Source: Woeseiaceae bacterium (GTDB taxonomy: Bacteria; Pseudomonadota; Gammaproteobacteria; Steroidobacterales; Woeseiaceae). Taken from it: a stretch of 7,911 nt of DNA. A model generated the notes under the pieces. The model worked only from the letters and a program-made list of their open reading frames with translations. It had not been told where the DNA came from and searched no databases. Below are positions 1-5,500 of the stretch, piece after piece. The stretch lies in the NCBI GenBank assembly GCA_013138675.1, contig WTCH01000082.1, positions 1 to 7,911 on the forward strand, in the 5' to 3' direction. The position numbers and the translations under genes were made by a program. Within the stretch, counting starts at the first letter, position 1. The number at the start of each line of letters is the position of its first letter.

Positions 1-204
1 CAGATTACGCCAGCGCCCGACAAAGTCGGAACTGTCGTTGTTGTAGCAAAAGACTTTTTCGATACATGGTTGATCGGCACCAACTCTCCGGACAAAAGCA
101 AAATCTCCATAACGATACCCGACTGGGTTTCCGACGGTGATTACAACTATGGATTCCTGACCAATAATGGCAAGTGTGCCGACCCAAGGTTCCGGGTCGA
201 ATAA
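1..204 (+). CDS. 3' end of an unrecognised protein (partial)
   Basis: The frame beginning at base 1 is open for 67 codons and ends at TAA (202-204); the start lies outside the window. I do not recognise the family. The fragment is rich in Val, Ile, Thr, Asp and Asn with short alternating hydrophobic stretches (for example TVVVVAKDFF and SKISITIPDW), suggesting beta-strands and perhaps an extracytoplasmic or C-terminal beta domain, but this is inference only. It has one Cys near the end (residue 60 of the fragment, NNGKCADPRF) and no membrane segment. The reading frame is supported by an uninterrupted run to the window edge and by a stop codon placed directly before a strong hairpin terminator. 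It is convergent with ald. It is a credible real gene end, of unknown function. Confidence 0.6.
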   Translation, partial: QITPAPDKVGTVVVVAKDFFDTWLIGTNSPDKSKISITIPDWVSDGDYNYGFLTNNGKCADPRFRVE

Positions 205-234
205 AAAAAGGCCGGGCTCTTGCCCGGCCTTATC
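203..234. terminator. Bidirectional intrinsic terminator between the partial gene and ald
   Basis: A 10-bp perfect inverted repeat (208-217 pairing with 222-231; GC-rich core GGCCGGGC/GCCCGGCC) encloses the loop TCTT. A run of seven A (203-209) on the plus strand becomes a T tract right after the stem when read on the minus strand, so it is a textbook terminator for ald. On the plus strand the stem ends in TT and is followed by ATC, a weaker tail, but it sits at the stop codon of the plus-strand gene and probably serves both. Confidence 0.9.
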
Positions 235-267
235 GGTTGCCTGCACCTATCGGGGGGGAGAGAGGGG

Positions 268-1389
268 TCAGGCTGCCTTTAAAGCGTCCGAGGCTGACAA
301 ATACTCGTAGCCCAGATCGTGGGCGACGGCCTCGTGGTTTACATGTCCGGCGTGGACATTCAGTCCGTTTGCCAGGTGGGAGTCGCGGCTCAGTGCGTTG
401 CGCCAGCCGTAGTTTGCGAGTGCTTTGACGAACGGCAGTGTCGCGTTCGTTAGTGCGAACGTACTCGTGCGCGGCACGGCGCCTGGCATGTTCGTTACAC
501 AATAGTGAACAACGTCATCGACGACATAAGTCGGCTCGGCATGTGTTGTCGGCCGGCTTGTCTCGAAACAACCACCCTGGTCAATCGAGATGTCGACCAT
601 GACGGCACCGCTGTGCATATCTTTGACGTTCTCGGCCGAAACAAGCTTCGGCGCTGCCGCACCAGCAATCAATACCGCGCCAACAACGAGATCTGCCTCG
701 GTAACGAGGTCATCGATCGCATGCTTGGTCGAGTAGACCGTATGAATCCTGCCGCCAAAAATGTCGTCTATCTCTCGCAAACGCGGCAGTGAACGATCGA
801 GGATCGTTACATCTGCGCCCAGGCCAATGGCCATGTCTGCAGCATGGGTTCCCGACACGCCGCCACCAATGATAACGACCTTGCCCGGTTGAACCCCCGG
901 CACTCCACCGAGCAGCACGCCGCGTCCACCGTTGGCTTTCTGCAGGTGATACGCGCCGGACTGGATAGATAAACGGCCTGCAACTTCTGACATGGGTGTC
1001 AGCAAGGGCAGCGAGCCATCGTCCGCAGTAACTGTTTCATAGGCGATCGCGGTCGTACCCGACCCGACGAGTGCCTTTGTCTGGGCCGGATCCGCTGCAA
1101 GGTGCAGGTACGTGAACAACACCTGGTCGTCACGCAGCATCGCGCACTCATTGAGTTGCGGCTCTTTGACCTTGATGATCATCTCGGCAGCTGCGAAGAC
1201 CTCTTCGGCTGTGCCAAGTACCGTTGCGCCTGCCTTCTCGTAGTCCGCATCCGTCATGCCAATGCCGAGACCAGCGTTCGTTTCGACGATAACGTCGTGG
1301 CCGTCATGCACAAGTTCGCGCACGCCAGCAGGTGTCATGCCGACACGAAATTCGAGTGTCTTTATTTCTTTTGGTATTCCGACTTTCAT
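268..1389 (-). CDS. ald: Alanine dehydrogenase
   Basis: NAD-dependent L-alanine dehydrogenase (alanine + NAD + water to pyruvate + ammonia + NADH, reversible), a cytosolic enzyme, usually hexameric. The 373-residue product has the usual family length. Residues known in the Mycobacterium enzyme fall at the same numbers here: Arg15 (EFRVGMTP), Lys75 (IKVKEP), His96 (TYLHLAAD) and Asp270 (VDISIDQGG). The Rossmann NAD-binding loop is IGGGVSG at about 174-180, and the C-terminal lobe carries VTNMPGAVPRTST (298-310). I chose the ATG at 1389 because it gives the canonical MKVGIPKEIK start and is preceded by GGGAGAGAG; an in-frame ATG at 1410 would add seven residues not typical of the family. It is divergent from the Lrp-family gene across 143 bp, an arrangement seen elsewhere (ald/aldR), which suggests that regulator controls it. 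It ends at a strong terminator. Confidence 0.96.
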   Translation of the reverse strand: MKVGIPKEIKTLEFRVGMTPAGVRELVHDGHDVIVETNAGLGIGMTDADYEKAGATVLGTAEEVFAAAEMIIKVKEPQLNECAMLRDDQVLFTYLHLAADPAQTKALVGSGTTAIAYETVTADDGSLPLLTPMSEVAGRLSIQSGAYHLQKANGGRGVLLGGVPGVQPGKVVIIGGGVSGTHAADMAIGLGADVTILDRSLPRLREIDDIFGGRIHTVYSTKHAIDDLVTEADLVVGAVLIAGAAAPKLVSAENVKDMHSGAVMVDISIDQGGCFETSRPTTHAEPTYVVDDVVHYCVTNMPGAVPRTSTFALTNATLPFVKALANYGWRNALSRDSHLANGLNVHAGHVNHEAVAHDLGYEYLSASDALKAA

Positions 1390-1532
1390 GAGCTCTCTCC
1401 CGTTTCTCATGATCCAACTGACACATTACGCTCGATTTTACGCCATGTGCTTGCTTTTTCAGTGACAAGAACGCGTATTTGTGGCATTTTCTGCTGCTAT
1501 TCTCCCTTTTTAAGCAATTTTCTGTTTTCCAT
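1390..1532. promoter_or_regulatory. Divergent control region ald / Lrp-family operon
   Basis: This is the shared upstream region of ald (minus) and the regulator-egtB-egtD operon (plus). Rightward, TGCTATTCT (1495-1503) resembles an extended -10 element and would start transcription near 1510, about 23 bases before the regulator's GTG. Leftward, TAAAAT (plus-strand ATTTTA, 1435-1440) is a possible -10 for ald, without a good -35. Three related motifs lie at 1453-1462, 1484-1493 and 1514-1524. Two of them flank the proposed rightward -10 and the first lies just upstream of the proposed leftward -10, as expected for a divergent, autoregulated operator. Promoter calls are by eye and tentative. 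Confidence 0.5.
1453..1524 (+). repeat. Three phased A/T-rich motifs, likely regulator binding sites
   Basis: GCTTTTTCAG (1453), GCATTTTCTG (1484) and GCAATTTTCTG (1514) share the pattern GC-A/T-rich core-C-A/T-G. Their starts are 31 and 30 bp apart, close to three DNA turns each. Lrp/AsnC proteins assemble as octamers that bind several sites on one face of wrapped DNA, often spaced about three turns apart, so this is the expected geometry for an operator of the adjacent Lrp-family gene. That it is the operator is inference; the repeats and spacing are read directly. Confidence 0.5.
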
Positions 1533-1988
1533 GTGGATCGTTTTGACAGATTGATTCTCGAGGCACTGCAGCGCGACGGCCGCATCAGTAATAAACAGCT
1601 CGCGCAGCAGGTCCATTTATCCGAGTCCGCCTGCCTGCGGCGTGTGCGCGCGCTCGAGGAAGACGGCATGATCGAGCGTTACGTCGCGATGGTCAGCCAG
1701 AGCAAAGCCGGCATACCGGGCGATGTCCTCGTGCACATTGGCCTGCACCGCGAAGAGCAGAGTGAACTCGCGGCATTTGAGGAAGCCGTCCGCAATATTC
1801 CTGAAGTCATGGAGTGTTACCTGATGACCGGAGAATTCGACTACCTGCTGCGAGTTGTCGTTGCCGATATGGCGGATTTCGAGCGCATCCACAAAGATGA
1901 ACTGACACGCCTGCCCGGAGTGGCGCGCGTCAATTCGAGTGTGGCCATCCGCACGGTCCTCAAACGCACGGCACTGCCGCTACGATGA
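1533..1988 (+). CDS. Lrp/AsnC-family transcriptional regulator
   Basis: A 151-residue DNA-binding regulator of the feast/famine family, which usually senses an amino acid. The N-terminal helix-turn-helix covers about 4-50 (FDRLILEALQRDGRISN, then KQLAQQVHLSESACLRRVRAL), and the C-terminal ligand/oligomerisation (RAM) domain about 64-145, with the typical MTGEFDYLLRVVV stretch at 98-110. I chose the GTG at 1533 because it gives VDRFDRLIL, matching the usual MDxxDxxIL start, and a normal length. The frame is open back to a TTG at 1479, but that adds 18 hydrophobic, non-family residues. There is no clear Shine-Dalgarno before the GTG. Its stop overlaps the egtB start (ATGA, 1985-1988), so it is the first gene of the egt operon. 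It is divergent from ald and probably regulates ald and its own operon; the effector cannot be read from sequence. Confidence 0.92.
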   Translation: MDRFDRLILEALQRDGRISNKQLAQQVHLSESACLRRVRALEEDGMIERYVAMVSQSKAGIPGDVLVHIGLHREEQSELAAFEEAVRNIPEVMECYLMTGEFDYLLRVVVADMADFERIHKDELTRLPGVARVNSSVAIRTVLKRTALPLR

Positions 1989-3208
1989 GCTTGTCCGTAC
2001 AGTATCGCGACGCGCGGAAAGTGATGCCGGGTCTATGTGCAGAGCTCGAGCCTGAAGACACTGTCATTCAATCGATGCCGGACGTCAGTCCATCGAAGTG
2101 GCATCTCGCCCACGTCACCTGGTTTTTCGAGCGCTTTGTTCTTAAGGTCTTTGACCCGGACTACAGAACGATCGATGACCAATACGACTTCCTGTTTAAC
2201 TCCTACTACTTCTCGGCCGGCCAGATGCACGCGAGGCCGAAGCGCGGATTGTTGTCGCGACCGACGCTGGCGGAAATCATGGAGTACAGAGCGCATGTAG
2301 ACACCTCAGTGCTTTCACTACTCGAGACAGCAGGCGACAACCCAGATTTGCATGCCATGGTTCTGCTGGGAATCAATCATGAGCAACAGCACCAGGAACT
2401 GTTCCTGACCGACATCAAGCACGTCTTCTCCTGCAACCCGATGCGGCCATCCGTTAGCACCAACCTCGCAATACCAAAACCGGCCGCGCCTGGCAGCTAC
2501 GCATTTGTAAACGGGCCTTCCGGTATTCATGAAGTCGGTGCTTCGACTGACAACTTCTTCTTCGATAACGAGACGCCGAGACACGATACATTGCTGCATG
2601 AGCATCGGATCGGCACGCGCCTCGTTACTAACGCCGAGTATCGACAGTTCATCGATGATGGCGGCTACAGGGACTCCAACCTGTGGCTCTCTGACGGCTG
2701 GTCGACGATCAACGAGCGTGGTTGGAACCGGCCGTTGTACTGGGACCAGTCTCCCGAATCAGAATTCACGCTTGGTGGGCAACGCGACATTGATAGTGCT
2801 GCGCCGGTCTGTCACATCAGCTACTACGAAGCCGATGCCTATGCGCGCTGGGCTGGAGCAAGGCTGCCCACGGAATTTGAATGGGAGTTGGCTGCGAACG
2901 ACAAGCCAGTGCAGGGTAATCTGATGGAGTCTGGTTACTGGCACCCGGTGGCCGCGAATGGCGATCAGTTTTTCGGCGACGTCTGGGAGTGGACATCCTC
3001 ATCGTACGCACCGTACCCGGGTTTTGTACCGCTTGACGGGTCGCTCGGCGAGTACAACGGCAAGTTCATGTGCAACCAGATGACGGTGCGTGGCGGATCG
3101 TGCGTAACGTCGACCGAACACATACGCCCGAGTTACCGGAGCTTTTTCTACCCGGATGCCCGCTGGCAGTTTCTCGGCATACGTCTCGCGAAGGATGGTG
3201 TTGCATGA
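1985..3208 (+). CDS. egtB: Ergothioneine biosynthesis protein EgtB (sulfoxide synthase)
   Basis: Non-heme iron enzyme that uses O2 to couple a thiol (gamma-glutamylcysteine or cysteine, depending on subtype) to carbon 2 of hercynine, giving the sulfoxide precursor of ergothioneine. The 407-residue protein has the family's two parts. The N-terminal DinB-like half (about 1-155) holds the iron-binding histidines: His43 in WHLAHVTWFFE, and His132 and His136 in the HX3HXE motif NHEQQHQE. The C-terminal formylglycine-generating-enzyme/sulfatase-modifying fold (about 170-404) has WAGARLPTEFEWE (289-301), GDVWEWTSSS (331-340), RGGSC (369-373) and RPSYRSFF (381-388). There is no fused methyltransferase, which argues against the ovothiol enzyme OvoA. 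It starts inside the regulator's stop (ATGA) and ends in the same kind of overlap with egtD, so translation is likely coupled. No egtC lies in the operon, so the thiol substrate is open. Confidence 0.95.
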   Translation: MSLSVQYRDARKVMPGLCAELEPEDTVIQSMPDVSPSKWHLAHVTWFFERFVLKVFDPDYRTIDDQYDFLFNSYYFSAGQMHARPKRGLLSRPTLAEIMEYRAHVDTSVLSLLETAGDNPDLHAMVLLGINHEQQHQELFLTDIKHVFSCNPMRPSVSTNLAIPKPAAPGSYAFVNGPSGIHEVGASTDNFFFDNETPRHDTLLHEHRIGTRLVTNAEYRQFIDDGGYRDSNLWLSDGWSTINERGWNRPLYWDQSPESEFTLGGQRDIDSAAPVCHISYYEADAYARWAGARLPTEFEWELAANDKPVQGNLMESGYWHPVAANGDQFFGDVWEWTSSSYAPYPGFVPLDGSLGEYNGKFMCNQMTVRGGSCVTSTEHIRPSYRSFFYPDARWQFLGIRLAKDGVA

Positions 3209-4131
3209 GCATTGCACTGGCTGAAATCCTGGCAGGCCTGCGCTTGTCCGAAAAAATGATCTCGCCGAAATACTTCTATGACGAGCGCGGCTCGCAGCTG
3301 TTCGACGAGATCACACACTTGCCCGAGTATTATCCGACGCAAACAGAGCTCGGCATCATGCTGGATAACATGCCCGAGATATGTGGCCTGATCGGTAAGA
3401 AGGCGAGCCTTATCGAATTCGGTAGTGGCTCCAGCCGCAAAACCCGCTCACTACTTGACAGCCTTCAGCAGCAGGCCGTGTATGTTCCGGTCGATATTTC
3501 CGAGGACCACCTGCTCGAATCCGCGGAAAAAATTCGCTCGGAACATCCCGGCCTGGAAGTCTTACCCGTCGTTGCTGACTTTACTCAGCCTTTTGATCTG
3601 CCTGATCCGACCATCATGCCGCTGCGGAATATTGTCTATTTTCCAGGGTCGACCATCGGCAACTTCACGCATGACGCGGCGCAGGAGTTACTGGGAGTCA
3701 TGCACCAGGAAGCAGGCGTTGATGGCGCAATGCTGATTGGTGTCGATCTGCAAAAAGACCCTGCCATCATCGAGCGCGCCTACAACGACAGTGCCGGTGT
3801 TACTGCCGAATTCAACCTGAATATGCTTACGCACCTCAACCGTGAATTTGGTTTTGACTTCGATGTCAGCGCGTTCACGCACAGCGCACACTACGATGCT
3901 GGCGCGGGCCGTATGGAGATTCGCCTGATCAGCGGGAAGAGCCAGGTCGTTACGAGTGGTGACGAGCGCATCGAGATCGATGATGGCGAATCGATCCTGA
4001 CCGAGTACTCACATAAGTACACGCTGAAGGGCTTCGCAAAGATGGCGGAACGCGCTGGCTTCGAGGTTCGAAAAGTCTGGATGGATCAGAACAATCTGTT
4101 TAGCGTGCAGTACTGTGTCCGTCGCGGCTAA
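3205..4131 (+). CDS. egtD: L-histidine N-alpha-methyltransferase EgtD
   Basis: Transfers three methyl groups from S-adenosylmethionine to the alpha-amino group of histidine, making hercynine, the substrate of EgtB. The 308-residue product carries the family signatures: KYFYDERGSQLFDEIT (22-37), LPEYYPTQTE (39-48), the SAM-binding loop EFGSGSSRKT (71-80), VPVDIS (94-99), and FPGSTIGNF (146-154), whose Asn153 corresponds to the histidine-binding Asn of the mycobacterial enzyme. Glu267 and Ser269 in LTEYSHKYT match its other histidine contacts. I chose the ATG at 3205 (MSIALAEIL) because it overlaps the egtB stop (ATGA), follows AAGGA at 3191-3195, and starts where the family starts; the frame is open further upstream inside egtB, but that extension is egtB in another frame. 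The last codons and the TAA lie within a REP element, so the final residues (VRRG) are partly REP-encoded. Confidence 0.95.
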   Translation: MSIALAEILAGLRLSEKMISPKYFYDERGSQLFDEITHLPEYYPTQTELGIMLDNMPEICGLIGKKASLIEFGSGSSRKTRSLLDSLQQQAVYVPVDISEDHLLESAEKIRSEHPGLEVLPVVADFTQPFDLPDPTIMPLRNIVYFPGSTIGNFTHDAAQELLGVMHQEAGVDGAMLIGVDLQKDPAIIERAYNDSAGVTAEFNLNMLTHLNREFGFDFDVSAFTHSAHYDAGAGRMEIRLISGKSQVVTSGDERIEIDDGESILTEYSHKYTLKGFAKMAERAGFEVRKVWMDQNNLFSVQYCVRRG

Positions 4132-4143
4132 AGCCGCTACTAC
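4122..4143 (-). repeat. REP palindrome (GTAG...GCGA type), inverted copy
   Basis: Read on the minus strand it begins GTAGTAGCGGC and ends GCCGCGA, 22 bases. It matches the plus-strand copy at 4161 in 20 of 22 positions. The hairpin has a 5-bp stem GCGGC/GCCGC (4124-4128 with 4133-4137) and the loop TAAA, and the egtD stop codon TAA (4129-4131) is inside that loop. Elements with a GTAG head and a short imperfect palindrome are typical of gammaproteobacterial REPs mobilised by REP-associated tyrosine transposases. Confidence 0.8.
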
Positions 4144-4160
4144 GGGAGTTTGTTGAAATT

Positions 4161-4182
4161 GTAGGAGCGGCTTCAGCCGCGA
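4161..4182 (+). repeat. REP palindrome (GTAG...GCGA type), direct copy
   Basis: GTAGGAGCGGC at 4161 followed by TTCA and GCCGCGA, with a 5-bp GCGGC/GCCGC stem. Together with the inverted copy 17 bp upstream it makes a pair whose GTAG heads face each other (a BIME-like unit) lying between the convergent egtD and yggX. Neither copy has a T tract, so it is not an ordinary intrinsic terminator, though the paired hairpins could shield the mRNA 3' ends from exonucleases. Confidence 0.8.
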
Positions 4183-4191
4183 CTATTCAAC

Positions 4192-4461
4192 CTACTCAGG
4201 CGCGACGAACTCGTCGGGCACCGTAGCGCCGTCCCCAAAGAAGAACTTTTCCATCTCCGTCTCGAGGAACTTGCGTGCGTCAGGTTCGATCGGCGTCAGG
4301 CGATACTCGTTGATAAGAATCGTCTGGTGCGCGAGCCATTTCTGCCACGCTTCCTTCGATACACTGTCATAGATCCGCTGACCGAGCTGGCCGGGATACG
4401 GGGCATAGTCCAACCCTTCGGCGCCCTCGCCGAGCATTACGCAGTTAATTGTTCTGGGCAT
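4192..4461 (-). CDS. yggX: YggX family Fe(2+)-trafficking / Fe-S protection protein
   Basis: A small cytosolic protein (89 residues; about 91 in E. coli) linked to iron handling and protection of Fe-S proteins from oxidative damage. It aligns by eye with E. coli YggX over its whole length: MPRTINCVML (with the conserved Cys7), AEGLDYAPYPGQLGQRIYDS, SKEAWQKWLAHQTILINEYRL, and LETEMEKFFF near the C-terminus. The start ATG at 4461 lies inside the end of mutY (17-base overlap) and has no strong Shine-Dalgarno, so it probably depends on translation of mutY. The mutY-yggX order is conserved in many gammaproteobacteria and fits a role in protecting the Fe-S cluster of MutY. It is convergent with egtD, with a REP pair between them. 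Confidence 0.95.
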   Translation of the reverse strand: MPRTINCVMLGEGAEGLDYAPYPGQLGQRIYDSVSKEAWQKWLAHQTILINEYRLTPIEPDARKFLETEMEKFFFGDGATVPDEFVAPE

Positions 4462-5500
4462 AGGTTTCGTCTTTCAGTGTGTTGATCAGTTTCTGCACCG
4501 GTGCAGCGATTCCACCGGGGGGTGCCGCGTCGAGTAAATGCCAGGTGGCATCGTCATTGTCGGCGACTTTACGCGACGTTGCGTCAATGCGCACTACCAC
4601 CGGTTGAATATCGAGGTCGTAGTGGCTGAAGCTGTGCCGCAGGGTGTTCCAGGACTCGATGCTCCGCCCCGCGTCAGCAAGCGTCGCCCGACACCAGTCA
4701 CCGACCTGTCCGTCCGACAATTCAGGCAGGCTCCAGAGCCCACCCCATATGCCTGCCGGCGGTCTGCGCTCGAGATAGATGGAACCGTCACTGACGGCCA
4801 GCACCATGGTCGTCTGCTTCAGCGGTTTCGCTTTCTTCGCCTTGCGACCGGGATAATGGTCGATCATGCCCGCTGCGCGAGCCGCACAATCGGCATGCAC
4901 GGGACAAGCATCGCATTGCGGCCGGCTACGTGTACAGACCGTCGCACCGAGGTCCATCATGGCCTGCGTGTAATCGCGGATTCGGTTTTCCGGTGTGTTT
5001 TCTTCTGCCGCCTGCCACAGAGCCCTCGCGACATCAGCCTTGCCTGGCCAGCCGGCAATTGCGCCGTGCCGGGCCAGTACACGCTTTACGTTGCCATCAA
5101 GAATCGGGTATCGCTCGTCGTAGGCCAGCGCCATGATCGCCCCCGCCGTCGAACGACCGATTCCAGGGAGGGCCGCTACATCGTCGAAACGCTGTGGAAA
5201 GACGCCGTCGTGCTCATCGCGAATGCTGCGCGCGGCGCAGTGCAAGTTGCGAGCCCTTGCGTAGTAACCCAGACCCGACCAGTGATCGAGAACGGCATCG
5301 AGGTTTGCATCAGCGAGCGCCATGACATTGGGGAAGCTGTGCATGAAACGCTCGAAGTAAGGGATGACGGTTTGCACCTGCGTCTGCTGCAGCATGATTT
5401 CTGAAACCCAGACGCAATACGCATCCGGCTGTTGCCATGGCAGGTCCTTGCGCCCGTGCAGCTTAAACCACCGCAGCACGCGGCTCGGGAAATTACTCAT
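4445..5500 (-). CDS. mutY: A/G-specific adenine DNA glycosylase MutY
   Basis: Removes adenine mispaired with 8-oxoguanine, preventing G:C to T:A mutations. The 351-residue product matches E. coli MutY (350) in length and order of parts. Catalytic Glu34 lies in SEIMLQQTQV; the helix-hairpin-helix is ALPGIGRSTAGAI (110-122); catalytic Asp135 lies in YPILDGNVKRVLAR. The [4Fe-4S] ligands have canonical spacing C-X6-C-X2-C-X5-C (Cys189, 196, 199, 205). The C-terminal NUDIX-like 8-oxoG recognition domain (about 230-345) has RRPPAGIWGGLWSLPE (245-260) and the HSFSHYDL loop (289-296). I chose the ATG at 5500 (MSNFPSRVL) because it matches the usual family start; a GTG six bases upstream (5506) is possible. 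The start overlaps the asmA-like stop by 8 bases and the end overlaps yggX, forming one operon. No key residue is missing. Confidence 0.97.
   Translation of the reverse strand: MSNFPSRVLRWFKLHGRKDLPWQQPDAYCVWVSEIMLQQTQVQTVIPYFERFMHSFPNVMALADANLDAVLDHWSGLGYYARARNLHCAARSIRDEHDGVFPQRFDDVAALPGIGRSTAGAIMALAYDERYPILDGNVKRVLARHGAIAGWPGKADVARALWQAAEENTPENRIRDYTQAMMDLGATVCTRSRPQCDACPVHADCAARAAGMIDHYPGRKAKKAKPLKQTTMVLAVSDGSIYLERRPPAGIWGGLWSLPELSDGQVGDWCRATLADAGRSIESWNTLRHSFSHYDLDIQPVVVRIDATSRKVADNDDATWHLLDAAPPGGIAAPVQKLINTLKDETYAQNN

Noticed and set aside
3070..3204. A 45-residue N-terminal extension of EgtD
   Set aside because: The open frame extends into egtB, but the extension is egtB read in another frame. 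MSIALAEIL at 3205 is the family-like start and overlaps the egtB stop.
1985..3208. EgtB might be the ovothiol enzyme OvoA or a plain sulfatase-modifying enzyme
   Set aside because: OvoA carries a fused C-terminal methyltransferase, absent here, and the DinB-like half with the His43/His132/His136 iron site plus adjacent egtD fits EgtB.
4122..4182. The inverted repeats after egtD as a simple rho-independent terminator or CRISPR-like repeat
   Set aside because: There is no T tract on either strand, the two copies are inverted rather than direct, and their GTAG/GCGA ends recur at 7493-7544, which fits REP elements.
4445..4461. The mutY/yggX overlap as a frameshift or fusion
   Set aside because: Both proteins are full length with normal ends; overlapping neighbours in a conserved operon explain it.
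4538..5404. A 288-codon plus-strand open frame antisense to mutY
   Set aside because: It lies wholly opposite mutY, whose catalytic residues, Fe-S cysteines and length are all intact. The antisense product has no recognisable pattern and is Arg/His-rich, as expected of a shadow frame.
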